Below are positions 8,845 to 18,398 of a DNA stretch of 64,000 bases, one piece after another. Source of the stretch: CAZOOA01 sp964581355. Its GTDB lineage: Bacteria; Bacillota; Dethiobacteria; DTU022; UBA8154. The notes beneath the pieces were generated by a model. It was not told the DNA's origin and made no database searches. It worked only from the letters and a program-made list of their open reading frames with translations. The stretch is from assembly GCA_964581355.1 (NCBI GenBank), contig CAZOOA010000002.1, positions 1 to 64,000 on the forward strand. The letters are read 5' to 3'. Both the position numbers and the translations under genes were made by a program. Position 1 is the stretch's first letter. The number at the start of each line of letters is the position of its first letter.

Positions 8845-9762
8845 GTGCGCCTCAAAGCGAAAAACCGCACATTCACTGTTTACCAAACCTTAGGCTCTTA
8901 TCAAGATGTTTATGTCTATCTCGCCCGGGAGGGAGCCGACCAGGAAAACCGCTACCTGGTAAATGAGATCCAGTCTCCTCAAATGATTCGCACTTACCTG
9001 GACGAGTTGCTTTCACTGCAAAAAGATGACAATTTTTCTGAGTTCGTTGACCTTTTCACCCTCAATTCCAAGCTGTACCTGGTGTTCAAGTATGCAAAAC
9101 CTTTCCTGTTCATGGATTTTTTAAATAAGTACACGCTGTCCTTCCCTGAGAAAGTAACGTTAATGAATAATTACCTGTTTCAACTATCCTCTTATACACG
9201 TTTTTCCCCGATCATCCTCCAGGCCCTGACAGACCCGGAAAATATTAATGTTTCCCCCGATGGAACGGCTTACTTTAACTTTTCTCTCAAACCCCAGCAT
9301 TTCGCTGACCCTGCAGATAAATCGGCCCCGTTCCAGGGAATCGCTGCCCTGCTAAAAACTCTCTTTGCCAAAGAACTGGCCAGTCGGAAAAAGAAACAAC
9401 TGCTGTTTATCATCGAAAAATGCGAGAAAGGATTGTATAAATCCATTCCCGAACTGAAAAAGGATGTTCAGGAAATTGATACCTCTTCCACCTGGGACAA
9501 AATCAAGGAATATTTCCAGGCACGAAAAAGCGTGCTGAAGATAATTAAAAATGTAGGACTGGCTGCTTTAATCGTCGTCTTTTTAGTCATTATCTACACC
9601 CGCTTTATTGCTCCGGGGCCTGCTCAAAGGGCAGATGCGCCGCTGCCTGTAGAGCAAATCGGTGAAGTGACTGTCCAGGAAGAGGAAGAAACCGATGAAA
9701 ACGATGAAGCCGAATCTCCCGACCCGGAACAGCCCAGGCGAATCAGAATTGATACGGATTAA
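8845..9762 (+). CDS. kinase-like (probable pseudokinase) protein with one C-terminal membrane segment
   Basis: 305 aa, GTG start with an excellent ribosome site (GGGAGGAGG) 8 nt upstream. Residues 1-225 have the layout of a shrunken protein-kinase fold: a strand-rich N-lobe (FTVYQTLGSYQDVYVYLAR), a hinge-like segment (KLYLVFKYAKPFLFMDFL), and, where HRDxKPxN and DFG would be, LTDPENINVSPDGTAYFNF. No catalytic HRD or DFG can be read. A single membrane helix follows (about 233-253, GLAALIVVFLVIIYTRFIA), then an acidic, proline-containing tail. EssB/YukC of type VII secretion share the arrangement pseudokinase-membrane helix-tail. The comparison is by layout only. It is transcribed away from the cyclase-like operon and converges with the end of the contractile system operon. 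Confidence 0.7.
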   Translation: MRLKAKNRTFTVYQTLGSYQDVYVYLAREGADQENRYLVNEIQSPQMIRTYLDELLSLQKDDNFSEFVDLFTLNSKLYLVFKYAKPFLFMDFLNKYTLSFPEKVTLMNNYLFQLSSYTRFSPIILQALTDPENINVSPDGTAYFNFSLKPQHFADPADKSAPFQGIAALLKTLFAKELASRKKKQLLFIIEKCEKGLYKSIPELKKDVQEIDTSSTWDKIKEYFQARKSVLKIIKNVGLAALIVVFLVIIYTRFIAPGPAQRADAPLPVEQIGEVTVQEEEETDENDEAESPDPEQPRRIRIDTD

Positions 9763-9794
9763 GCCACTACGTAAGAATTAAAATGTTTATCACT

Positions 9795-11594
9795 TCATCC
9801 TTTTACCACCACAAAGGCTGAGCCTTTTTTCTCGGGATATTTCACGCTTTCGGCCACAATTTCAAAGACCCCTTCGTGATTTGGCGCTTCGTAAACCCCG
9901 TTGTGATCCACCTGGCCGCCTTTTTCATCTTTCACGTACCAGCGGCACTCCTTATAGTTGGTGCCTTCCACATGGGCGGTGAAATGGGTCTTTTCCCTGG
10001 GGGCAAGATTGACAGTATCCGGGGAAACAACCACCTTGACTTTGCTCAACTCCAGCAAGCTGGCTTCTTTTAGCTCCTCGCCCGGGTGCTTGTACGCCCA
10101 CCACCTGATCTTGATCGTGGTTGTCTCCAGGTTGTCAAAAAGGCGCAGGCCAAGGCGAAAGGTGCCTTTGTTGGGATAGGCCAAGGCGCCGACCTGGTAA
10201 TCTGGCAAACCTGTTTCATGAAGGGTCTGGTCAAAGACGCTGTTTTGGCCAAAAACCAGCACATTCTGCTCCTTGTCTTCCAGGATATTCTCCACGTCCT
10301 CCAGGGCAAATAGCAGGGCAACAGGGCCAGTCCCCAGACCGTGGGCAATTTCATTGCTGAAAAACCGCTTGTTTTTCGTGTTCTCGAAACCCAGGTCCAT
10401 TTCTTCCACCCCGGTGGCCCAGTCGCTCTCCTGCTCTTCATCATGGGCCAGGTACTCGGCCATCACTTTTCTGATTTCCTCTTCCATATCACCGGTCGAG
10501 CCCTGCTCCCAAACCTTTGTGCCATTGCCGCCCCCTGCCTCCAGCATGACCCGGAACAATTCGCTGTTGACCACGTACTGCTGGTAGGGCATTTTTTCCA
10601 GGGAATCGATGATATACAGGTCATCGGAAGTAATGAGGTTGATCCTGGCCAAAAATATCCTGGCCTGCTGGCTGACGAAGAGAAGTTCGCTGAAATCCTG
10701 GCGGTAATAGTCTTCCAGGATCCGCTCATTCACGGGTTGATCAATGATCTGCACCTGGAACTGGATATCTTCTTCCAGTGCAAACTCTTCTTCACCCAGT
10801 TTCATGCTGAACCGATCCTGCTTAATGATCAGCTGATCTGTGGTTTGTTTGACGTTTTTGGCATAAAAGGAATGGCGTTCCTGGACTTTAAACTCCGTTT
10901 TACTGGTTTTCTCCTGGAAGGAAACAGCCGTTACCCGCTGACCCTGCTCATTGGAGAGGTGCTCGGATTCTATTTCATATTGCAGCTCCACCGGTTCCAT
11001 GGAACCCTTTTTCGTGATCAGGATGGTGGAATCCAGTTTTTGCCCCTGCCGGACATACCTGGGGACAACCTGCTCCACGGTGAGCTTGTCGTTTTGGAAC
11101 AGGATTTTTTTCTCCTGGTAGAGTTTATAGAAAGTTAGCGCTTCCGAAGGCAGGGGTTCATCAGTCAAAAACAGCCGATACGATTCACTGATGCGGTTAA
11201 ACTGGCTGCTTTCCGATGTCTCGGCAGGTGTGGAAGCTACAGTATGAACCGGCTCGGCCAACTCTTCATCGTATTCAATGCATAAATAGATGTTGTTTGA
11301 ATGTTTGACCTCCTCAAACCCTTCCAGCATGTGCAGTTTTTTAATCGCCGGTTCCTGGACCAGGATCTCCCGGCCATGGTAATCCAGGGCCATCCCCATC
11401 TCCAATGAGATGCTCTGTTCGTCCACCATAACAACATCCAGGCCGGCAACCACTCCGGCCCCATGCAGCAACCTGTTTTGGATCCGCCTTTTATTGTTAA
11501 AGTATTTCTGCTCTAATTCAAAGTCCCGGACCGTTAAAAGTTTTCCGTAAAAATAATGGTTGCGCTCAAAGGGATAATAATTTTTATTTTTCAT
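9795..11594 (-). CDS. contractile-injection-system baseplate-associated protein with C-terminal Ig-like domain
   Basis: 599 aa. The N-terminus (about residues 5-60) carries YFYGKLLTVRDFELEQKY and NRLLHGAGVVAGL, a pattern I recall from proteins at the distal end of extracellular contractile system clusters. The middle is mixed alpha/beta without a recognised family. The last 85 residues resemble a bacterial Ig-like domain (VSPDTVNLAPREKTHFTA, then an NGVYEAP motif). The start ATG directly abuts the gpI stop (TAGATG) and has GGAGG 8 nt upstream. As the last gene of the operon, after the baseplate genes, it may be a peripheral baseplate, fibre-like or surface-binding component. The exact role is unknown. 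Confidence 0.75.
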   Translation of the reverse strand: MKNKNYYPFERNHYFYGKLLTVRDFELEQKYFNNKRRIQNRLLHGAGVVAGLDVVMVDEQSISLEMGMALDYHGREILVQEPAIKKLHMLEGFEEVKHSNNIYLCIEYDEELAEPVHTVASTPAETSESSQFNRISESYRLFLTDEPLPSEALTFYKLYQEKKILFQNDKLTVEQVVPRYVRQGQKLDSTILITKKGSMEPVELQYEIESEHLSNEQGQRVTAVSFQEKTSKTEFKVQERHSFYAKNVKQTTDQLIIKQDRFSMKLGEEEFALEEDIQFQVQIIDQPVNERILEDYYRQDFSELLFVSQQARIFLARINLITSDDLYIIDSLEKMPYQQYVVNSELFRVMLEAGGGNGTKVWEQGSTGDMEEEIRKVMAEYLAHDEEQESDWATGVEEMDLGFENTKNKRFFSNEIAHGLGTGPVALLFALEDVENILEDKEQNVLVFGQNSVFDQTLHETGLPDYQVGALAYPNKGTFRLGLRLFDNLETTTIKIRWWAYKHPGEELKEASLLELSKVKVVVSPDTVNLAPREKTHFTAHVEGTNYKECRWYVKDEKGGQVDHNGVYEAPNHEGVFEIVAESVKYPEKKGSAFVVVKG

Positions 11595-12692
11595 CTAACC
11601 ATCCTCCATTCCTTCTAGCGTAGTATCATAGGGTATCATTGCCTTGTCATCAAGAAACAGGTTGGTGCTGCCGGATAGTTCCGAGTTTACACCCAGGTAT
11701 ACGTAACTGTCCAATAGCATGTAAGACCGTAAAGCTACCAGGTTTAAAATGGTATATGCCGGTTTGAAGCTATCGACAACCTGTTTCAATTCCAGGTAAT
11801 GCTGCGTTGTCGGCAGTGAGTGTTCTTTAACCATTACTGTAAAGATATAGGGATTATCACCATAGAGCCGCTCGTAGAGCCTGGAGCGGTATCCTGCAAT
11901 GGAATGATATTCCACAATAAACGGCTTTTCCCCGGTATATAGCTCCACAACACGCTCGATGGATTCCCGTGTCCCCTTGATCTGGTAGAGAGGATAGGCC
12001 TGTCGCAGCAATAGGCGCAGTTTTTCTTCCGGCCAGATTTCGCTGTTGTTTACCTGCAGCCAGGTGCACAACCACCGGAGAAACTCCCCATCGACCAGAT
12101 CCAGGTCCAAATAGCGGCTTACATCCTCGATGGTCTTGTCCAGGTCTCCCAGCAGGGATTGAAAAATTCCCAGGAAACGGTTTAGAAGGTCGGCAGAGTT
12201 TTGCTCCTCCTGGTAGATTTCCGGCAAATAATTGGTCAGAGGCTGCAAAGGAAAGTCTACCTGAATATCTTCAATCTCGGGTTGTTCTCCACCGTAAGAA
12301 ATATATTCGATTTTATACCAAATGAACCGGCCCCGGGCGCTGTGCAGGAGAAAATCAGCACCATCGACGATTACTTCCTGCCAGTAGCCGGCCAAAAGAG
12401 CTTCTTTTTCTTTGGAATCCACCTGTGGAGAACGGATAACCTCGTCCAGCTTCTGCTGCTGTCCCTGGAAGGTGACGGTTTCCCGGTCGCTGGCAAAATA
12501 AGAGATATATACCCGGGTATCAGGGGGAAGATGGTAGTTAATTTTACACCGGTGCCAGACAGTGCCGTTTTCCAGGCTGTCCAGCCCACGGCTGATGAAA
12601 GCACCTCTTTTTAGCTGGTGATCGGACTTGTGATGCTCCAGCGGAAAGAAATCGTTTTCCAGCGTAATAACAAAAGATTTGTGGCTGCTCAT
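11595..12692 (-). CDS. phage tail protein I (gpI)-type baseplate protein
   Basis: 365 aa. The core, about residues 150-300, shows the gpI/TIGR02242-type pattern: LTNYLPEIYQ, then NRFLGIFQSLLGDLDKTI, then a Trp-Leu segment and YQIKGTRESIERVVELYTG. In phage Mu and P2 and in contractile injection systems this protein joins the gpJ wedge proteins at the baseplate periphery. The N-terminal 140 residues are beta-rich and specific to this family of injection systems. ATG start with GGGGTGAG just upstream. Gene order hub-spike-gp25-gpJ-gpJ-gpI is the classic myophage baseplate order. Confidence 0.88.
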   Translation of the reverse strand: MSSHKSFVITLENDFFPLEHHKSDHQLKRGAFISRGLDSLENGTVWHRCKINYHLPPDTRVYISYFASDRETVTFQGQQQKLDEVIRSPQVDSKEKEALLAGYWQEVIVDGADFLLHSARGRFIWYKIEYISYGGEQPEIEDIQVDFPLQPLTNYLPEIYQEEQNSADLLNRFLGIFQSLLGDLDKTIEDVSRYLDLDLVDGEFLRWLCTWLQVNNSEIWPEEKLRLLLRQAYPLYQIKGTRESIERVVELYTGEKPFIVEYHSIAGYRSRLYERLYGDNPYIFTVMVKEHSLPTTQHYLELKQVVDSFKPAYTILNLVALRSYMLLDSYVYLGVNSELSGSTNLFLDDKAMIPYDTTLEGMEDG

Positions 12693-12721
12693 CTGCTCAC
12701 CCCTTTAAATCCCCCATGGAA

Positions 12722-14926
12722 TCATTGTCCGCCATGAAGCAATGTCAATTCGCAACTTTTTACGTAAAACCTGCAGTCTGCCGGGATAATAGTGTCCGTC
12801 CGGCTGCTCTTCATTACCCGGCGCCCAAAAGGCTCGACAAAGAGGTAACGTATGTAAGAAACACAATCCAAGAGGTCCACAGTCCCATACAGGTCACCGT
12901 GGCTCAAGTGGACCTGGCCTTGCTGCCTGCGCTGGAAGGTATTGACATAATCGACGATGGATTTTTCGATAATTTTCTCTGCTTGACTGTATCCTGTTTT
13001 AACGATGATCTCACCAAATATTTCCAGGCCCACATAGGTGGGTTCGACCACATGAATTTCCGTAGTAATGAGGCGGTATTTTTCCAGGTGATGGACGATA
13101 TTTTTCCTGTATCCCGCCGTCAGCTTGCCCTGCCCTGTTTCACTATAAGGTTCAATAACCAGGGTCACGCAATTGTCGGCCTTGTCCTCAGGATATTTTT
13201 CCAGTCCCGGCTTGAACAGGGGCAGTGGTTTTACATGTTCGATCATCAGTCCCGGCACCAGTTGAGCCAGGCGGGCAAAATCGTCTATGCGGACAGCCCT
13301 GAGGCCTGTCTTTAATTCCTGCAGCATCCTCTGTTCCGCCCGGGCTAAATCTTCCCCTTCCCGACCTCCCGTAGAAGAAAACAGCTGGTAGAAAGTCAGG
13401 AGATCAAAGTGGGCATCCTGCTCTTTAAAGCTGTCGATGTTGCCACTTTGGATATTGCCCTGTTCTGCCCTGGTGACCACACAGTCGGTGATCAGCAGAT
13501 TCTCTTCCCCTTTGGGAGGGACTGCGCCTCTACGGTTATCGCCAAATTTTACCCGCCCCGGGGCAGTCTCCAGTTCGTAACACTTTTCATTACGGCCGGC
13601 TTTGTTCCGGCTATTTACCTGCTGCCAGTCCACCCAGCCTCTTTGCCGGCCCGGTAAGGCCTCACCGACCATCAGGCTAAAATGGGCGGTGAGAATGTTT
13701 TTCATTTCCAGCTCAAAAGCTTGGTGAATAAACCCGGTGCTGCTGCCGACAAGTTCCTGTCCCAGGCAGTCTTTCTCCATGGCGATGACCTTTAACGCAG
13801 GCCCCTCTTCTTTCCTATCTTCACTTTCCTCCCCTTCAAAGACAAGGGGAGATGTCAGCCGGATCCGGCAGTTTTTCTTACTTTCTTCCCTTTCCACCTG
13901 GAACCCGCCCGGGTGATCCAGTTCCACCCAGTATCCCTGTTCCCGGGTAAAAACCCGGATATAACCGAAATAGGCCAGGTAGGAGTCCAGCAGGATGCGG
14001 TCTTCTTTCACATCCCGGTAGCTGAAAGTGTAACTGCGAAACAGCGATTCCTGCTGCCAGACTGGCAGACAGTTCAAAAAAATGTTCCTGACCCTGGGAG
14101 GCACATCATACTGCCCGTCAACCAGGGTGCACCTGAAGGCAAAGCCTTGTAAGTTTTCATCTTCATCTTCCGGAAGAGGAAGCTGTTTTCCTTTGACCTG
14201 GAAGGTAAGAAAGCCGGGGAAAAGCAGGTTGTGGGTGGTATCATCCTTAACCTCCAGGGGGTGCCAGCCTTCCACACCTTTTTCTTCCCCGTAGTATTCC
14301 CACTGCAGCTCAACAAGGGGGAAAAATGCCTCCCCGTTCTTGAGAGGATTTCTTTTAACCGGGTAGTCTTCGAACATTTGAAACTTAAACAGCAATGCCT
14401 CCCCGGCAGGAAATTCTTTGGTAAAAGAAAGGTAAAACTGGTTGCCGGCTTTAGGTTCCCGGCCTAAAGCATACCAGTCCCGGTTTTGTTTTTCTTTCGA
14501 TTCCAGGGAAAAATATCTTTTTTCCTCTTCTTCCTTGACCATGACAGCAACCAGTTCATTGCTGAACAATGTATGCCGCTCCAGGGTTTCAAAAATAATA
14601 TTGTTGGCCTTTAGTTTGGTCCCCCCGGGCAGAGATACGGAAAAATCCGGGGCAGAAAAAATTATTTCCGTGTAGGAACATTGGACCGGTTCCGGCTGAA
14701 TATTTAAAAGTTCCAGGTATTTCATTTTATGCTTCGGGCCGATGGTATTGATGGCTTGATGCTGGTTTTCCTTTAAGTAAGCCAGCAATTCCAGGATGGT
14801 GATACCCGGATCATGAGGCGAATGATCCGTCCATTGAGGATGCAGGTTGCGCAATTGTTTTTTTGCTTCGGATACAATCTGGTCCATATCCACTTGGTTC
14901 AAATCGGGCAATTCCAGCAAAACCAT
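12722..14926 (-). CDS. baseplate J-like wedge protein (second copy, Afp12-like)
   Basis: About 734 aa. The N-terminus (MVLLELPDLNQVDMDQIV, then SPHDPGITILELLAYL) is the hallmark of putative baseplate assembly proteins of the gpJ family in Afp/PVC-like systems. The C-terminal third contains the usual gpJ-type motifs around VPGLMIEHVKPLPLF and the IVKTGYSQAEKIIEKSI region. It would form part of the hexagonal baseplate wedge. The start is uncertain: the frame begins GTG-ATG-GTT-TTG right behind GGGAGG. I took the ATG at 14926, but the TTG two codons later has a more usual spacing. It is 30 bp from the gpI gene and 19 bp from the first J-like gene. Confidence 0.88.
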   Translation of the reverse strand: MVLLELPDLNQVDMDQIVSEAKKQLRNLHPQWTDHSPHDPGITILELLAYLKENQHQAINTIGPKHKMKYLELLNIQPEPVQCSYTEIIFSAPDFSVSLPGGTKLKANNIIFETLERHTLFSNELVAVMVKEEEEKRYFSLESKEKQNRDWYALGREPKAGNQFYLSFTKEFPAGEALLFKFQMFEDYPVKRNPLKNGEAFFPLVELQWEYYGEEKGVEGWHPLEVKDDTTHNLLFPGFLTFQVKGKQLPLPEDEDENLQGFAFRCTLVDGQYDVPPRVRNIFLNCLPVWQQESLFRSYTFSYRDVKEDRILLDSYLAYFGYIRVFTREQGYWVELDHPGGFQVEREESKKNCRIRLTSPLVFEGEESEDRKEEGPALKVIAMEKDCLGQELVGSSTGFIHQAFELEMKNILTAHFSLMVGEALPGRQRGWVDWQQVNSRNKAGRNEKCYELETAPGRVKFGDNRRGAVPPKGEENLLITDCVVTRAEQGNIQSGNIDSFKEQDAHFDLLTFYQLFSSTGGREGEDLARAEQRMLQELKTGLRAVRIDDFARLAQLVPGLMIEHVKPLPLFKPGLEKYPEDKADNCVTLVIEPYSETGQGKLTAGYRKNIVHHLEKYRLITTEIHVVEPTYVGLEIFGEIIVKTGYSQAEKIIEKSIVDYVNTFQRRQQGQVHLSHGDLYGTVDLLDCVSYIRYLFVEPFGRRVMKSSRTDTIIPADCRFYVKSCELTLLHGGQ

Positions 14927-14945
14927 CACCTCCCTTTAAACGCCT

Positions 14946-17900
14946 TTAAATATCAGGCTCCACTTCGATAGATATATTCACTTCCCCACACAAGGGGACA
15001 CTCAACGGGAAATCAGCACCTGCTGCCAGGTCTACCGGTTGCCTTTCCTGGTGGGTTAGCAGGCTGGCTGTTAAATGAATGGAATCCAACCGGCTGATCC
15101 GGTCGACCATTTTGACTACGTTATAGAGCTTTTCCCGGCCGGGTAAACTGCCGATCTCCCAACCGCTGCCATCATAGTTCCCTGAGATAGGGTCTAAAAA
15201 CTTCCTCAGTTTTTCTTCCACTGCCTGCAGGACATACTGGTAATCGTTATAGTCGGCTATGACCAGCTTAAGATCTAGATTGATTTCCAGGTATGACACC
15301 TCGACAACATAGGTTTTATCGCTAAAAGAGACGACGCAGGGCGCTGAGCTTCTGATTTTCTCCCAGACCTTTTCCTTGATGTTGTCAAAATAACTGAAAT
15401 GGCTGTTGTAAAAGACAGGTAAAAACGCTACGGTGATGGCGCCGGGCTGTTTCACCCCGTTTGGGTCGCGGTGGGCCAAGCACTTGACCCGGACAATATT
15501 GCTATCCGCTTGCTTTACCAGGGACATTAAATCCTCGTCGGCAACGGCCATTTCCTGGTTTTTGAGCAGGCCCGGGCCGCGTTTTAGCGCTTCCTGGATG
15601 GATTCCCGGCTGCACCCGCCCAACACCGGTTCGGCATTAAAGACTTGATTGACATAAGGGACCGCGTCGGCAAAGGTTTTAATTTCACCGGTCTGGGCAT
15701 TGCCGTGTTTACCCTTGCCCGTTTTATAAAGAATTTTAATGGTATCGCTTTCGCCCGCCGGTGGTATCTTTCCATTTTTCCCATTGCCAAAATACACTCT
15801 TCCGCTGTATAAATCGCCCATAAAGCAGCGATCTTCCGGGCCGGCCAGCAGCAAATCATCCACCGCCTCCCACTCGACCCAGACATTGGCAACCTGTCCG
15901 GTTTCGTCCCGGGTCAGTTCAACCCGGTGTTTTCCCTCGTCTATCAGCCGGAACTGTTCCCGTTCCGTAAGCCTGCCCCGCTCATCAACCCATACTTCCA
16001 GCCAGACCAGGTTTTCCCCCACAAGCTGGCATATTTTCCCCGGTTGTTGAGACTCAATAGAAAAGTATTCCACAGGCATGGATTCCTGCTGCTGAACCTT
16101 AACGGTATTGAAATGAAGACTCGATATTTCAGGAAGCTCTTTTAATGGAAGCTTGTCACTTGTGTTGTCGTGGTTTAAGGCACGGATCCAGCACCCTTCC
16201 TGCCCAAACAACTTTTTCCGGGCAAAATTGTTCTTGCCAATAAAGGTTAGCAGCCCGCTCTGAGTCAGCATCCTCGTTTCGTCAGACGCTTTTAAGGGCA
16301 GCCATTTTACCCGGCCCTGGTCCACGCCCAGGTACTGCCAGGAGAGGGGGAAAGAAGGCTGATCTTTTCTCCGCTCCCCGCCCAGGTAGAGGGTTACCGG
16401 ACCTCCCCGGATAAAATTTTTCAGGCATAAATAGGCTGCTATTTCCGGCTGGCCCGGACTGCTGAAAATAACCTGTTCTTTTTTTTCGCTGAAACCCAGC
16501 GGCGTCAAGGCAAGATCTTTCTCCAGCAATACAGTGTCCGGGGGCCTGGTTTCCGAACGGTATTTGTAAGCTATGGAAAGCTGCTCGATGAAGGGGCTTA
16601 TATAGACAGCGTTGGGTTTATAGGCATTATTCACCTTGGAAATCCTGGCCCGGAGCCAGTAGTTCTCATGTGCATCGACAAAGCTGGAGTCGGCATCTTC
16701 CGGGCAGGCAAAAAAAATCTGCACCCGCCTGACTTCTTCTCTTTCATCCTGCCCTGGCGGTTTGAATGTCCCCTGCATCTTTTCATCGAAAACCAGCCGG
16801 GCCCAGCCATTGCCGTTCCAGTATTCCCAAATCACTTCTTGAATAGTTATTTCATCAGGCTCCTTCTTTTTAAAGGCGCTTTCTTTCATGATTAATTTCC
16901 AGTTGATCGCTTCTTCTTCCCCGGTTAGGGGGGGAAGATAGCGCTTAAAGGCCAGGTCAAAACTAAGCTGAACATGAGCTCCTTTTTTGGTAAAAGCCTC
17001 TTCACAGGCAATATAGAAATCATCGTAAACCGCAAAGTTTTCGCCAAAGGGCAAGAAATTTTTATTTTCCAGCTGCAGATCATTGTTAATCAGCAGTTCC
17101 GGTTGAATATTTTCTGCTTTTGCTGCCAGCCCCAGCTGATCCACCATAATTTCCGGCAGTGCCCCGGAGTTTTTAAACTCACATTTCAACCACCGGTTTT
17201 CCTGCTGCTCCAGGGGAAGCACGGGAACACTCTGCTCCACCGTTAAAGCCACCCTGTTTCCTACATGATCCACAGCACTGATCTCTGACCAGCCTTCTTC
17301 GGTCAAGACAGACCATCGGAAAAGGGATTTGTCAGCCAGGGTGCCGGCCAGGTCAGTCTCCTGCAATTTGCGCACCCTGTTTCTCACTTCCACTTCCACC
17401 TGGGCACCCTGTTGAAGGTTCAAAATATCGGCGCTGGCCAAATACAAAATGTGGCGCTGCAAATTATCATAAGAAGCAAAATCAAACAGCCTGGCGCTTT
17501 CTCCCGGTTGCTGTAATTCCGGGTCATAGGGTTTGACGATGGAATTACGCAGTTCATTGGTGCAGAAAATCCCGGTGATTTCATTGTCCACAGCGAAAAG
17601 ATCATGTTGTGTTTCGTAAAGGACCTGGCCAATCTCCGGGCCCGGGTCGACAAAAAGCTGCGTGCCTGTTTTGATATAGACCCCCGGTTGCGCCCCCTGG
17701 TTCAAAGTCACGGTGACATATCCTTTGGCCGAAGAACCGGTCAATAGCTTCAGGCCGATAAAATTTAAGAAGTTGAGATAATTTTTATAGGGGAGCTTGT
17801 TTACACTGGCGATCGTATCTACAAACATTTGGGCAAAAATGTCCACCAGGGCCTCGCCAACATCAACGCCCTCGCCGGAAAAGCTCCACTCGGGCACATA

Positions 17901-17972
17901 ATAGGAAGCCATGGTTTTGATTTGCTGTTTGATGGTTTCTTTGTCCCTGGGATCAAGTTGCGGATAGCTCAT
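14946..17972 (-). CDS. baseplate J-like wedge protein (first copy, Afp11-like)
   Basis: 1008 aa, ATG start with AAGGA 9 nt upstream. The N-terminus (YPQLDPRDKETIKQQI, then GVDVGEALVDIFAQMF) and internal segments such as DLYSGRVYFGNGKNGKIPPAG and YKTGKGKHGNAQTGEI are typical of the larger J-like baseplate proteins of contractile injection systems. With the following 734-aa protein it makes the pair of unequal wedge proteins (Afp11/Afp12 arrangement) seen in extracellular systems, unlike the single gpJ of most phages. Located between gp25 and the second J-like gene. Confidence 0.88.
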   Translation of the reverse strand: MSYPQLDPRDKETIKQQIKTMASYYVPEWSFSGEGVDVGEALVDIFAQMFVDTIASVNKLPYKNYLNFLNFIGLKLLTGSSAKGYVTVTLNQGAQPGVYIKTGTQLFVDPGPEIGQVLYETQHDLFAVDNEITGIFCTNELRNSIVKPYDPELQQPGESARLFDFASYDNLQRHILYLASADILNLQQGAQVEVEVRNRVRKLQETDLAGTLADKSLFRWSVLTEEGWSEISAVDHVGNRVALTVEQSVPVLPLEQQENRWLKCEFKNSGALPEIMVDQLGLAAKAENIQPELLINNDLQLENKNFLPFGENFAVYDDFYIACEEAFTKKGAHVQLSFDLAFKRYLPPLTGEEEAINWKLIMKESAFKKKEPDEITIQEVIWEYWNGNGWARLVFDEKMQGTFKPPGQDEREEVRRVQIFFACPEDADSSFVDAHENYWLRARISKVNNAYKPNAVYISPFIEQLSIAYKYRSETRPPDTVLLEKDLALTPLGFSEKKEQVIFSSPGQPEIAAYLCLKNFIRGGPVTLYLGGERRKDQPSFPLSWQYLGVDQGRVKWLPLKASDETRMLTQSGLLTFIGKNNFARKKLFGQEGCWIRALNHDNTSDKLPLKELPEISSLHFNTVKVQQQESMPVEYFSIESQQPGKICQLVGENLVWLEVWVDERGRLTEREQFRLIDEGKHRVELTRDETGQVANVWVEWEAVDDLLLAGPEDRCFMGDLYSGRVYFGNGKNGKIPPAGESDTIKILYKTGKGKHGNAQTGEIKTFADAVPYVNQVFNAEPVLGGCSRESIQEALKRGPGLLKNQEMAVADEDLMSLVKQADSNIVRVKCLAHRDPNGVKQPGAITVAFLPVFYNSHFSYFDNIKEKVWEKIRSSAPCVVSFSDKTYVVEVSYLEINLDLKLVIADYNDYQYVLQAVEEKLRKFLDPISGNYDGSGWEIGSLPGREKLYNVVKMVDRISRLDSIHLTASLLTHQERQPVDLAAGADFPLSVPLCGEVNISIEVEPDI

Positions 17973-17988
17973 CTATATCCATCCTTAG

Positions 17989-18387
17989 CTATAAATTGAC
18001 ACCTTCATTCACTTCAAAGACGAAATTCATTTCCTCGGGTGTCATCTGCCGGTAAGTCCGGTAATTTATCGAGACGAGGACCTTCCCGATGTGACCCTGA
18101 TCACCCTTCGCTTCCACTTCCAGGTTCCGTAACCGGGGTTCCCAGCGGGTGAGAGCCTGAGTGATTTCATACTCCAACTCTTTTAGCTCGGTGTAATTAA
18201 TGCTGGTAAACATAAAGTTGAACAGGTTGCTGCCAAACTGGGGATTGCCAATCCGTTCACCTATCTTGGTGGTTAAAATAATTTTTATCGCTTCCCTGAC
18301 ATCTTCGTCCCCTTCCCGGGTTTTGAATTTTCCTGTTTGGAGGTCGATCTCCACGGGAAATTTCCAGCCTTTGATGGTTTCAGACAT
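17989..18387 (-). CDS. gp25/GPW-type baseplate wedge protein
   Basis: 132 aa. The motif sequence AIKIILTTKIGERIGNPQFG near residue 35 and the segment ALTRWEPRLRNLEVE are diagnostic for the gp25/gpW (lysozyme-like baseplate) family, which nucleates sheath assembly on the baseplate in T4, Mu, T6SS (TssE) and Afp (Afp9). The GTG at 18396 would also be in frame, but AGAGG is immediately before it. The ATG at 18387 has the better spacing (8 nt), so I use it. Cotranscribed with spike and gpJ genes. Confidence 0.93.
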   Translation of the reverse strand: MSETIKGWKFPVEIDLQTGKFKTREGDEDVREAIKIILTTKIGERIGNPQFGSNLFNFMFTSINYTELKELEYEITQALTRWEPRLRNLEVEAKGDQGHIGKVLVSINYRTYRQMTPEEMNFVFEVNEGVNL

Positions 18388-18398
18388 GCCCTTCACCT

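Noticed and set aside
10341..11138. Plus-strand 265-aa frame
   Set aside because: Antisense shadow of the 599-aa protein; biased composition and no ribosome site.
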